Under the pieces are notes generated by a model. That model was not told the DNA's origin, ran no database searches, and saw only the letters and a program-made list of their open reading frames with translations. Positions 53,047-61,236 of a DNA stretch of 64,000 nucleotides are shown here, one piece after another; positions within the stretch are counted from its first letter, which is position 1; the number at the start of each line of letters is the position of its first letter. The stretch is from DASQPR01 sp963836775 (GTDB lineage: Bacteria > Actinomycetota > Actinomycetes > Mycobacteriales > Micromonosporaceae), in the NCBI GenBank assembly GCA_963836775.1, contig CAWIKR010000002.1, positions 2,666,001 through 2,730,000 on the forward strand, in the 5' to 3' direction. Position numbers and translations under genes: made by a program.

Positions 53047-53607
53047 ATGGGTTTGATTCTCGCCCTCGTAGGCGCCGCGGTCGTCGGAGTGATCGGATTT
53101 GGCGTGACCTGGCTGGTGGCCGGGCGCGACCAGGGGATCACCACGGCCGAACCGGACGGGATCGCGGTGCCGCTGCCGTCCAATCGGCCGCTGAATGAGG
53201 GTGATGTGGCGGATGTCCGGTTCGACACGACCATGCGCGGTTACCGGATGGGCCAGGTGGATGCGGCGCTGCGTCGCGCTGCTTACGACATCGGCTACAA
53301 GGAAGAGCTGATCAACGTCCTGGAAGCCGAGGTCGAGGCACTGCGCGACGGCCGCGACGACGACGCCGAGGCGCTGCGTCGAGCCCGTCTCGGCGCCGAG
53401 CCGAAACCTCTGGAACGGCCTGCGACGTCAGCCGCCGACCAGGCCTGGGCATCGACCGGTGTGGCCGACAAGGGCGACTCGGCGGAGTCCGGCGACGTGC
53501 CGGGCGGCGCCGCGAAGTCGAGCGCGGGTTCGAGCCGGGCCGACGCGTCCGATGACACCGATGCCGACGTCAACGGCCGGGTCAACTCGGCCAACGGCTC
53601 CAAGTGA
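53047..53607 (+). CDS. DivIVA-domain membrane protein (Rv1209-like)
   Basis: About 186 residues. A membrane helix (LILALVGAAVVGVIGFGVTW) leads to a cytoplasmic DivIVA-type segment (DVADVRFDTTMRGYRMGQVD, AALRRAAYDIGYKEELINVL, EAEVEALRDG) predicted as coiled coil, then a low-complexity Asp/Ser/Ala tail. Mycobacterial Rv1209 has the same layout and position. A role at the cell pole or in wall growth is likely but unproven. The gene is divergent from folP2 and overlaps the next gene (GTGA). Confidence 0.8.
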   Translation: MGLILALVGAAVVGVIGFGVTWLVAGRDQGITTAEPDGIAVPLPSNRPLNEGDVADVRFDTTMRGYRMGQVDAALRRAAYDIGYKEELINVLEAEVEALRDGRDDDAEALRRARLGAEPKPLERPATSAADQAWASTGVADKGDSAESGDVPGGAAKSSAGSSRADASDDTDADVNGRVNSANGSK

Positions 53608-54092
53608 GCACCGAAAGCCCGGCCGACGATTCCGCGCGCGCCGGCACCGGTGAGGTGACCGCCAGCGCCATCATCAAGGCCCCGGCCGCCCGGGTGTTCG
53701 CTGCGTTCACCGCGTGGGAACGGCAGGGCGAGTGGATCCCGTTCACCAAGGTCCGACTGGTCGACGGAGATGGTGGCGAGGGCAGCACGATCGAGGCGAT
53801 CACCGTCGTCGGCCCGGCCACGCTGGTCGACGTCATGCGGGTGGAGAAGGTTGATCCGCCGTACCAGTTGCGGGTCGTGCACTGCGGCAAGATCCTCCGT
53901 GGCCCGGGCGTGATGCGCTGCACCCCGATGGGGCCGGATCGCACTCAGGTGGTTTGGCACGAGTGGTTCCAGTTGCCGGCCGGCGTGCTGGGGCGGGTGG
54001 CGTGGCCAGTGCTGTGGCCGGGTTCGAAGGCCAGCCTGACTCAGGCGCTCAAGCGGTTTGCCCGGCTGGTCGAGGCAGGGACGCTGCCATAG
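53604..54092 (+). CDS. SRPBCC-fold protein (START-like)
   Basis: The 162-residue protein has the SRPBCC/polyketide cyclase-like pattern (SAIIKAPAARVFAAFTAWER, WIPFTKVRLVDG, GPATLVDVMRVEKVDPPYQL, MRCTPMGPDRTQVVWHEWFQ). It forms a helix-grip ligand pocket; the ligand is unknown. It is translationally coupled to the DivIVA-domain gene and its 3' end overlaps the convergent desaturase-family gene by 44 bp. Confidence 0.8.
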   Translation: MSTESPADDSARAGTGEVTASAIIKAPAARVFAAFTAWERQGEWIPFTKVRLVDGDGGEGSTIEAITVVGPATLVDVMRVEKVDPPYQLRVVHCGKILRGPGVMRCTPMGPDRTQVVWHEWFQLPAGVLGRVAWPVLWPGSKASLTQALKRFARLVEAGTLP

Positions 54093-55038
54093 CGGTGGCG
54101 CCGGCTCCGCTGATCGCCGCGATGCTGGCAGTGTCCGGTTCGGCGGCCACACTCGCACCGCCATCCCGGCCCGACGAGCCGGCCGGCTGCCAGCCCGGCG
54201 CCCGGAAGGTGTATCCGAACACCTCAGCCAGACTCCGCGAACGGCGCAGGTCCGCGCCCCACGCCGTCCACTCGTGAAACGCGACCCGCACCGGGTTATA
54301 CGTGGTGAGGTTCTTGGTCAGGCCGTAGATCGGCCGCTCCACCTCCGGCTCGAACGAGCGGAACAGCTTGTCCCAGATGATCAGGATTCCGCCGAAATTG
54401 CGGTCCAGATAGGAGCCCTGGGATGCGTGGTGCACCCGGTGGTGCGACGGGGTGTTGAAGACCGCCTCGAACCAGCCCCACATCCGGTCGATCCGCTCGG
54501 TGTGGATCCAGAACTGGTAGAGCAGGCTGATCGAGGACAGCATCACCAGGATGTACGGCGGCACGCCGAGGGCGATCATCGGTACGTAGAACAGGAAGCT
54601 GGTGAACCCGGTCCAGCTCTGGCGCAGTGCCGTGGACAGGTTGAAGCGGGTGCTCGAGTGATGCACGACGTGCGAGGCCCAGAGCACGCGGATGACGTGG
54701 TGGCAGCGGTGCGACCAGTAGTACGACAGGTCCTGGACGATCAGCAGGGCCGGCCAGACGACCACCGCGGTGGGCATGGTGAACAGCAGGTCGTCGGTGA
54801 AGAAGTGGCGCAGCGGGGTGATTGCGGAGATCACGGCGTACCCGAGAGCCAGCGGCACTTTTAGCGCCGCGTCGGTGAAGACGCTGCCCAGGCCCATCGA
54901 CAGGCTGGTCGCGGTGTCCTTGGACTCGTAACCGAGTTCATCGTCGTCGGCGTGCAGCCGGAACGAGACGAGTTCGATGACCAGCAGCAGGATGAACGCC
55001 GGAATCGACCAGGTGATGATGTTGGGCAGGTCCTTCAT
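54049..55038 (-). CDS. Sterol desaturase/fatty acid hydroxylase family membrane protein
   Basis: The 329-residue membrane protein has the histidine boxes of di-iron hydroxylases: SHRCHH, HVVHHSS and HRVHHASQ, with four or more helices (IPAFILLLVIELVS, VVVWPALLIVQDLSYYW, FLFYVPMIALGVPPYILVML). Such enzymes hydroxylate or desaturate lipid substrates with di-iron centres. The substrate is unknown; hopanoid or fatty-acid modification is possible. The C-terminal tail is Ala/Gly-rich. The gene is convergent to the SRPBCC gene. Confidence 0.85.
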   Translation of the reverse strand: MKDLPNIITWSIPAFILLLVIELVSFRLHADDDELGYESKDTATSLSMGLGSVFTDAALKVPLALGYAVISAITPLRHFFTDDLLFTMPTAVVVWPALLIVQDLSYYWSHRCHHVIRVLWASHVVHHSSTRFNLSTALRQSWTGFTSFLFYVPMIALGVPPYILVMLSSISLLYQFWIHTERIDRMWGWFEAVFNTPSHHRVHHASQGSYLDRNFGGILIIWDKLFRSFEPEVERPIYGLTKNLTTYNPVRVAFHEWTAWGADLRRSRSLAEVFGYTFRAPGWQPAGSSGRDGGASVAAEPDTASIAAISGAGATAMAASLPRPAGQTA

Positions 55039-55409
55039 AGTCGAGCACCCTAAGCGGGCCGGTTATCGGGCGGCAATACCTTGACTACCGTCCGGTAACC
55101 CTCGATTTCCAGTGCATATGCATGTGGTTTGGACGGCGCGCGTCGCTTTGAGGTCGGTCCGGGACATGGTGTGAGGGGCTTTGCTTTGCACACTCCCGGT
55201 AGCACCTCACGGATCGTTAGTGGTGCGTATTTGTATGCAAAGCAAAGCCCCGCGAAACCACAGTCCATACCGGCCCCGACGACGCCCGGACCTGGCACTT
55301 AGGCAATTCGACCCCTCAGGAGCTCAAGACTCGCGATTACGTTAGGCACGCGACTGACCCGCCGTGCGGTCCGGGCCACAGTGTCGTATGGTCCGCCTAG
55401 GCTGCCGCC
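55039..55409. other. Gap with a 16-bp inverted repeat
   Basis: About 370 bp between divergent genes. A perfect inverted repeat has arms GGGGCTTTGCTTTGCA (55175-55190) and TGCAAAGCAAAGCCCC (55236-55251) around a 45-bp spacer. An 82-codon minus frame spans the repeat but has no similarity. No gene called; the repeat could be an operator or hairpin. Confidence 0.6.
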
Positions 55410-56006
55410 ATGGATCAGGGCATGGATGAAAACTCGGGGCTGGTCGCGGGACCCGACGGGCGGCTGCGCTGCGCGTGGGGCATCAGCACACCGGACTACG
55501 TGAGCTATCACGACACCGAGTGGGGTCAGCCGGTGCGCACCGACGACGGGCTCTATGAGCGGATGACCCTGGAAGCCTTCCAGTCCGGCCTGTCCTGGCT
55601 GACGATCCTGCGTAAACGTCCGGCGTTCCGGACCGCGTTCGGCAACTTCAAGATCAAGAAGGTGGCCGGTTTCGGTGATGACGATGTGGCGCGGCTGATG
55701 GCCGACGCCGGCATCGTCCGAAACCGCGCCAAGATCGACGCCGCGATCGCGAACGCCCGGGCCGCCCTCGAGCTTCCGGACGGGCTGGCCGCCCTGCTCT
55801 GGTCGTTCGCTCCGGAGCCACGGCCGCGCCCGAAGACGTTCGCGGACGTGCCGCCCAGCACTCCAGAGTCCACTGCCATGGCCAAGGCCATGCGCAAGCT
55901 CGGGTTCCGGTTCATCGGACCCACGACGGCGTACGCGTTAATGCAGGCCACTGGCATGGTTGACGATCACCTTGCGGACTGCTTCGTGGCGCCCGTGGGA
56001 AGATGA
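55410..56006 (+). CDS. tag: DNA-3-methyladenine glycosylase I
   Basis: The 198-residue TagA-type glycosylase removes 3-methyladenine from DNA. The family has RCAWGISTPDYVSYHDTEWG at the start (zinc-binding Cys and His), the Glu-containing LEAFQSGLSWLTILRKRPAF, and HxxxC zinc ligands near the end (DDHLADCF). Length is usual. It is divergent from the desaturase-family gene and followed by an unknown gene 4 bp downstream. Same place as Rv1210 in Mycobacterium. Confidence 0.93.
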   Translation: MDQGMDENSGLVAGPDGRLRCAWGISTPDYVSYHDTEWGQPVRTDDGLYERMTLEAFQSGLSWLTILRKRPAFRTAFGNFKIKKVAGFGDDDVARLMADAGIVRNRAKIDAAIANARAALELPDGLAALLWSFAPEPRPRPKTFADVPPSTPESTAMAKAMRKLGFRFIGPTTAYALMQATGMVDDHLADCFVAPVGR

Positions 56007-56010
56007 GGCC

Positions 56011-56589
56011 ATGCGCTATTGGTCGGTGACGGTGTCCGCAGATCGCTACGCCGCGGAGCGTCTCTACGACCATGACGTGCTCGAACTCGCCGTTCCCGAA
56101 GGTGCTCGCCCGGGTGACCAGGTGGCGTTGGTGGCCGCCGTTGAGCCGCCAGTGGTGTTCGCGCTGGGCGAGGTGCGCAGCGTCCGTCCGGAGATCGGCG
56201 CCGACGAGCCGGACCCGATCGACGACGAGCCGGGCGCGGTCATCGCCTACACGCGGCGCTGCTTTGACCAGCTGATCCCGGCGGACGGCCTGATCCCGGT
56301 GGCCGGCACCGGTGAGCACGCGAAGCCGGTCGAGGCCGAGGCGTTTCGGGCGCTGTCCGAGCGGTTGCCCTGGCCGGCCGGTGCCCGCCGCAGCTGGCTG
56401 GTCAGTGTGGATCTGCCGATCGAGGCGGCAACGCCGGCGGACGCGGTCCGCCAATACTGGTCCTACCTGCGCGAACTCGGACCCCAGGAACTGCCGGCCT
56501 ACGTCAGCCCGACCGAGAACCAGCTGGCGATGCAGGCCTTCGTCTTCGGCGACGAAGCCAACCAGGATCCGGAAGAGTCGGACGACTGA
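56011..56589 (+). CDS. Conserved protein of unknown function
   Basis: The 192-residue protein starts MRYWSVTVSADRYAAERLYD and continues with VLELAVPEGARPGDQVALVA and VVFALGEV, a pattern loosely like EVE/PUA-type domains. An acidic tail ends in EESDD. The ATG at 56011 lies 4 bp after the tag stop, so the genes are probably cotranscribed. Function unknown. Confidence 0.65.
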   Translation: MRYWSVTVSADRYAAERLYDHDVLELAVPEGARPGDQVALVAAVEPPVVFALGEVRSVRPEIGADEPDPIDDEPGAVIAYTRRCFDQLIPADGLIPVAGTGEHAKPVEAEAFRALSERLPWPAGARRSWLVSVDLPIEAATPADAVRQYWSYLRELGPQELPAYVSPTENQLAMQAFVFGDEANQDPEESDD

Positions 56590-56597
56590 CCCGCGCC

Positions 56598-56650
56598 GTG
56601 GATCTTGAACGTCCATCGTCACATGAGAGCGACAAACATTCAAGATCCAC
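56598..56650. repeat. Intergenic palindrome with GTGGATCTTGA/TCAAGATCCAC ends
   Basis: Perfect 11-bp arms at 56598-56608 and 56640-56650; 14 of 15 positions pair if extended inward. Belongs to the GATCTTG/CAAGATC palindrome group seen at 15.8 and 63.1 kb. Lies between convergent genes and may end transcription, though no T-run follows. Confidence 0.65.
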
Positions 56651-56718
56651 AAGGCGACAGTGCCGAGACGACGGGGCTCAATCGCGCGCCGAGACGACGG
56701 GCGCAATCGCCCGCCGGA

Positions 56719-57531
56719 TCACCGGCCGGTAAAGACGATCGGCTGCTTGGCGACGAACGCTTCGACCGAGGCGCGGTGATCCTTCGTCGCTCCGGCAACG
56801 GTCTGTGCGTCCGCCTCGACTTCCAGCGCCTCGGCCAACGTCAGCCGAGAGCCGTCCCGCAGCTGGCGCTTGATCTGGGCGTACGCGACCGTGGGTCCGG
56901 CCGCCAGTCGAGCCGCGAACTCCTGCGCGGCCGGAAGGACCTTCGCGTCGTCATCGACGAGCTGAGTCAGCAGACCCATCCGCGCGGCGTCCTCGGAGCG
57001 CACCGGTTCGGCGAGCATCAGCAGCTCGGTGGCTTTGGCATGACCGACGAGCCGCGGCAGCGTCCACGAGGTGGCGGTGTCGGCGGCCAGCCCGACGTTG
57101 GCGAACGCCATCAGGAACCCGGACTTCGGACCGCCGATCCGGAAATCGGCCAGGAATGCGAGCCCGGCCCCGGCCCCGGCGGCCATGCCGTTGACCGCGG
57201 CGACCACCGGCTTCGGCATCTCGGCCAGCAGCAGGGCCACCGGGTTGTAGTGCTTGCGTACGGTGGCCAGCGGATCGGCCGCTCCGACGTCCTGGCCGGC
57301 GTCGATCGCCTCCAGCGACGCGATGTGCTCGCGCAGGTCCTGGCCGACGCAGAAGGCGCGCCCGGCGCCGGTGAGCACCACGGCTCGCACCGACTCGTCG
57401 GCGGACAGCGATGCGAACGCCGTTCGCAACGCTTCCTTCAACTCCACGTTCAGCGAGTTGAGCGAGTCCGGCCGGTTCATCGTGACGGTGGCGACGCCGT
57501 CGGCGTGCTCGACGAAGAGCGGGCTTGTCAT
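56719..57531 (-). CDS. Enoyl-CoA hydratase/isomerase family protein
   Basis: The 270-residue crotonase-fold protein has the signature TGAGRAFCVGQDLREHIAS (oxyanion region) and KPVVAAVNGMAAGAGAGLAF with FLADFRIG. It resembles phenylacetate-pathway isomerases (PaaG-like) and related hydratases. The ATG at 57531 overlaps the stop of the upstream paaX-like gene (ATGA). The presence of a PaaX-type regulator suggests a phenylacetate or related aromatic acid role, but other paa genes are not in the window. Confidence 0.82.
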   Translation of the reverse strand: MTSPLFVEHADGVATVTMNRPDSLNSLNVELKEALRTAFASLSADESVRAVVLTGAGRAFCVGQDLREHIASLEAIDAGQDVGAADPLATVRKHYNPVALLLAEMPKPVVAAVNGMAAGAGAGLAFLADFRIGGPKSGFLMAFANVGLAADTATSWTLPRLVGHAKATELLMLAEPVRSEDAARMGLLTQLVDDDAKVLPAAQEFAARLAAGPTVAYAQIKRQLRDGSRLTLAEALEVEADAQTVAGATKDHRASVEAFVAKQPIVFTGR

Positions 57532-58346
57532 GGGCGTACCGCCTTGGGGTTGGCGCCGATCGGCGCGTTCAGGCAATCCTCGACGAATTGATCCGCGGCC
57601 GGGCGCAACCGGCCGGCGTGGGCGTCGAAGAATTCCGCGGCCTCATGGCCGGACCAGTTCCGGGGCAGCAGGGCCGGTGGCAGTGCCGGGTCCCGGAACA
57701 GGAATGTGCGCCAGGCGTGCACCAGCCGGAACCGGGCCGTGTACGCGGTCTCCGGGTCACCGTGCTCGTCGACGCCGGCCACGACCGGGGTCATGGTCTT
57801 GACGAACTGCTGGTATTCGCGGCCGATCGCGTCCAGGTCCCAGGCCCGGGTCATCAGCGCGCTGGCACCCGGCTCGCCGCCGGCGTGGGTGGCGGTGAAC
57901 CGCTCGAACTCGACGCCGGACTCCTCCAGCACGGCCTCGGCCTCGCTGGACGGTTTGGTCGCCACCCAGGTGCAGTCGGCGATCGAGCCGTAACCGAGAT
58001 AGGCCAGGTTGTTGGCGACCCGGAGCCGCTCGGACCGCAGCATCGGCTCCGCGATGATCACGTCGAAGGTGCCGTCCCAGGCGACCGGATCGGTCCGGTA
58101 GATCCGGGCGGCCGCCTCGTCCAGCCGTTTGGCGGCCTTCGGTGTGATCAAGTAGCCCGGGCCGGAGGCCAGCCGGAGCGGGTGCAGCCAGCCCTGGCGG
58201 ACCATCCGGGACACCGCGGTGCGGACCGCCGGCGCGCCGATCTCGAGCGGAGCCAGCAGCCGGACCAGGGCGGCGACCGGAGCGCGCCCGCCGTGCGCAC
58301 GCAGATGATCACCGTAGAGGTCGAAGAGCGCAGATCGGGCTTGCAT
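57528..58346 (-). CDS. PaaX family transcriptional regulator
   Basis: The 272-residue protein has the PaaX N-terminal winged helix (SALFDLYGDHLRAHGG, LEIGAPAVRTAVSRMVRQGW, LHPLRLASGPGYLITPKA) and the longer C-terminal PaaX-like domain (WDGTFDVIIAEPM, FRLVHAWRTFLFRDPALPPA, LLPRNWSGHEAAEFF). PaaX proteins repress phenylacetate catabolism and are released by phenylacetyl-CoA. It is coupled to the downstream enoyl-CoA hydratase gene by ATGA, its probable regulatory target or partner. Confidence 0.88.
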   Translation of the reverse strand: MQARSALFDLYGDHLRAHGGRAPVAALVRLLAPLEIGAPAVRTAVSRMVRQGWLHPLRLASGPGYLITPKAAKRLDEAAARIYRTDPVAWDGTFDVIIAEPMLRSERLRVANNLAYLGYGSIADCTWVATKPSSEAEAVLEESGVEFERFTATHAGGEPGASALMTRAWDLDAIGREYQQFVKTMTPVVAGVDEHGDPETAYTARFRLVHAWRTFLFRDPALPPALLPRNWSGHEAAEFFDAHAGRLRPAADQFVEDCLNAPIGANPKAVRP

Positions 58347-58577
58347 GCCGTCCGATCACCCACCCCTCAAGATCGGTTTTGGTGGCCGTCACCCGCAGAA
58401 ATGCTGCTCATTGTGACATCGTTCGTGCCGCGGTGCTAGGGACGTGTCATACCTAATCCGCAGCCGGTTTGGGTCTTGGGCATGTCATCAGGGAAAATCA
58501 TTAGACGGTGTCGCATAGCGGCCCGGCAGACGTGAGCGGCCGCGAGGTGTTGCGGCCGAAATGTGAGGGGAGATGAC

Positions 58578-58745
58578 ATGGCGGCGATGAAGCCGCGGAC
58601 TGGTGATGGTCCGCTGGAGGTCACCAAGGAAGGCCGCGGGATCGTCATGCGGGTTCCGCTGGAGGGCGGTGGCCGTCTCGTCGTCGAAATGACTCCCGAC
58701 GAGGCCACGGCCCTCGGCGAAGCGCTCCGCGCGGCGGTCGGCTGA
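58578..58745 (+). CDS. DUF3117 small protein (Rv1211-like)
   Basis: The 55-residue protein starts MAAMKPRTGDGPLEVTKEG and continues RGIVMRVPLEGGGRLVVEMT, PDEATALGEALRAAVG; it matches DUF3117 almost exactly. The family is actinobacterial and of unknown function. A GAGGGGAGATGAC ribosome-binding site precedes the ATG. Position matches Rv1211 in Mycobacterium. Confidence 0.93.
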   Translation: MAAMKPRTGDGPLEVTKEGRGIVMRVPLEGGGRLVVEMTPDEATALGEALRAAVG

Positions 58746-58932
58746 CCGTCACCCCGGCCGCCGGCCGGTGTGCCGGCGGCACCGCCAGACCTGATTGCCC
58801 GCTGTGGCCGGGTGCACTTCGCTGTTGGCCGTGTGAATATCGTGGACCTGGGCTGTGGGAATCGCCACAGCCCAGGTTTGCCGGGCCGATCCAGGCGTAG
58901 ATTGTCGGCCTTCGCGATGAATCGGAGCGTTA

Positions 58933-60423
58933 GTGCTTGAAATAACCGTCTCAGACCGTTCCGACAATCCGGCTGTCGTCGCCATGGCCGTGGCCGCAGA
59001 CACCGGATTGCCGCTGCCGCTAGCCGTCGACCTGGATGCGGAGCTGTCCGCACAGCTCACGGCGTTTGCCGAAGAGGCGTTCGCGGGTGGGCCGGTCCGG
59101 GCCGGTTCGGCGCACGCGTTGCCGCGGCCGCTGGCGACGCCACGCCGCGTACTCCTGGTGGGAGCCGGCACCGCCGACGAAGCCGGATGGCGCGCCGCGG
59201 GCGCCGGGCTGGCTCGCGCCGCGGCTCGAGACGGAGCGATCACCGTTCTGATGCCGGCCGGAGCCGGTGTCGAGGCGGTCCGCGGCCTGGCCGAGGGGTT
59301 GTGGCTGGCGTCTTACACGTTCCGGCTCAAGCAGCAGGTCGACGCCGCGGCCGAGGAGAAGAAGCTCAGCCACGTCACGATCGTGACGCTGCGGACGGAC
59401 GCTGTCGACGACGCGCTCGACGATGCCCGGGCGACCGCCGTGGCCACACGATTCGCCCGCGATCTCACCAACATGCCAAGCGAGCAGAAGACCCCCGAGT
59501 GGTTCGCCTCCGAGGTCACCCGTGTCGCCGCCGGCAACCCGGCGCTGACGGTCACGGTGCGGGGCAACGACGCGCTGGCCGAAGATGGCTTCGGCGGCAT
59601 CGTCGCGGTCGGTTCTGGATCAGCCCGGTCGCCCCGCCTGGTCGAACTCTCCTGGCGGCCGGACCGCGCCGCCGCGCACGTGGTGCTGGTCGGCAAGGGC
59701 ATCACCTTCGATACCGGCGGCATCTGCATCAAACCCCGCGACGGCATGAAGCTGATGCGCAAGGACATGGGCGGAGCGGCGGCGGTGATCGCGGCGACGT
59801 TCGCCGCCGCGGAGATGGATTTGCCGGTACGCATCACCACGCTCGCGCCGCTCGCCGAGAACATGGCCAGCGGATCGGCCTGGCGTCCCGGCGATGTGGT
59901 GACGCACTACGGCGGTCGCACCACCGAGGTGCTGAACACCGATGCCGAGGGGCGCGTGGTGCTGGCCGACGCGCTCGCCTACGCTGTCGCCGAATTAGAA
60001 CCCGACTACCTGGTCGACCTCGCGACGCTGACCGGCGCCAACGCGGTCGCGCTCGGCAAGCGCACCGGCGCGCTCTACAGCGACAACGACGACCTGGCCG
60101 GCGCGCTCGCCGATGCCGCAGTCGCGGCCGGTGAGAAGGTCTGGCGGATGCCGCTGGTGGACGACTATGTCCGCGACATCAGCAGCGAGATCGCCGACAT
60201 CGCGAACTCCTCGGACACCGGCGGCGGCTCCATCACCGCTGCGCTCTACCTGCGCGAGTTCACCGGTGATCGGCGCGATTCCTGGGCGCACATCGACATG
60301 TCGGCGCCGTCCTGGGCCGACGGCCCGGACGGTGAGCTGGTCAAGGGCGCGACCGGATGGGGCGTACGCACGCTGGTCCGATGGCTGGCGACGCTGGAAC
60401 CGGCGCCGGCCGCCGTCGACTAG
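58933..60423 (+). CDS. pepA: Leucyl aminopeptidase (M17)
   Basis: The 496-residue M17 zinc aminopeptidase has the metal-binding segment GKGITFDTGGICIKP near residue 254, RKDMGGAAAV, and the signature NTDAEGRVVLADALAY near 335, plus KRTGALYSDNDD. The N-terminal macro-like domain occupies the first 160 residues. It cleaves N-terminal residues, especially Leu, in the cytoplasm. It starts with a GTG at 58933. Convergent to the O-methyltransferase gene. Confidence 0.92.
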   Translation: MLEITVSDRSDNPAVVAMAVAADTGLPLPLAVDLDAELSAQLTAFAEEAFAGGPVRAGSAHALPRPLATPRRVLLVGAGTADEAGWRAAGAGLARAAARDGAITVLMPAGAGVEAVRGLAEGLWLASYTFRLKQQVDAAAEEKKLSHVTIVTLRTDAVDDALDDARATAVATRFARDLTNMPSEQKTPEWFASEVTRVAAGNPALTVTVRGNDALAEDGFGGIVAVGSGSARSPRLVELSWRPDRAAAHVVLVGKGITFDTGGICIKPRDGMKLMRKDMGGAAAVIAATFAAAEMDLPVRITTLAPLAENMASGSAWRPGDVVTHYGGRTTEVLNTDAEGRVVLADALAYAVAELEPDYLVDLATLTGANAVALGKRTGALYSDNDDLAGALADAAVAAGEKVWRMPLVDDYVRDISSEIADIANSSDTGGGSITAALYLREFTGDRRDSWAHIDMSAPSWADGPDGELVKGATGWGVRTLVRWLATLEPAPAAVD

Positions 60424-60435
60424 CGCCGCCGTCGA

Positions 60436-61080
60436 TTAGCAGCGGGCGGCGCAGAGCAGCCCGTCGCCGACCGGCATCAGCGCGCTGCGCCAGGTCTTGG
60501 TGTCGTCGCGGAGCGTACGCACGACCTCCCGCATCGCCACGGTGTAGGGATCGCGTGCGGTCGGATCGCCGACCCGGCCTCCGACCAGCGCTCCGTTGAC
60601 CGCCAGCACCCCACCGGCGCGGAGCAGGCGGGCGGCCTCGTCGATGCAGGTCAGATAGTCGGCCCGGTCGCCGTCGAGGAACAGAAGGTCGTAGCCGTGA
60701 TCGGAGAGCCGGGGCAGCACGTCGGTGCCGCGGCCGGCGATCACCCGGGTACGCGAGGGCGCGTAGCCGGCTTCGAGGAAGATCCGCTTCGCTACCCGCT
60801 GATGTTCGGCCTCCACGTCGATCGTGGTGAGCACACCGTCCGGGCGCAGCCCGCGCAGCAGCCACAGCCCGCTGACCCCGGTGCCGGTGCCGATCTCGAC
60901 CACCGCCTTCGCCGAACCGGCGGCGGTCAGCAGGCTCAGCGCCGCTCCGGTCGCCGGCGAGATCGGAGTCAGCCCGAACTCCTCGGCAACCCGTCGAGCC
61001 ACGTCGATAAGGTCGTCCTCGGCCGCGTACGCCTCGGCGAAGTCGAGCATCTGCGCACTGCGTGGGCCGATGCCGGACAT
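60436..61080 (-). CDS. SAM-dependent O-methyltransferase (Rv1220c-like)
   Basis: A 214-residue catechol-type O-methyltransferase. SAM-binding motif I is VVEIGTGTGVSGLWLLRGL, the acidic residue follows in LTTIDVEAEHQRVAKR, and LLFLDGDRADYLTCIDEA is the metal/substrate region. The ATG at 61080 has GGAGG about 6 bp upstream; a longer frame to 61269 has no similarity. By position it equals Rv1220c beside sigE in Mycobacterium, but here sigE is absent. Substrate unknown. Confidence 0.88.
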   Translation of the reverse strand: MSGIGPRSAQMLDFAEAYAAEDDLIDVARRVAEEFGLTPISPATGAALSLLTAAGSAKAVVEIGTGTGVSGLWLLRGLRPDGVLTTIDVEAEHQRVAKRIFLEAGYAPSRTRVIAGRGTDVLPRLSDHGYDLLFLDGDRADYLTCIDEAARLLRAGGVLAVNGALVGGRVGDPTARDPYTVAMREVVRTLRDDTKTWRSALMPVGDGLLCAARC

Positions 61081-61236
61081 TTTCGCCTCCTCAGTTCGGC
61101 AGCCGTGGCCAGGGATCGCGCCCGCACAAGAGCATCGGCGTCCCGAAGACCTGTCATATCTAGCGCTGTCGCGTGCAATGCTGGAGCGGATGAGCGGGAA
61201 TGGATGGGCGCAGCGTAGTGGGACGGGAGGTGCGTA

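Noticed and set aside
55050..55298. 82-codon minus frame across the inverted repeat
   Set aside because: Codons simply follow the palindrome; no similarity.
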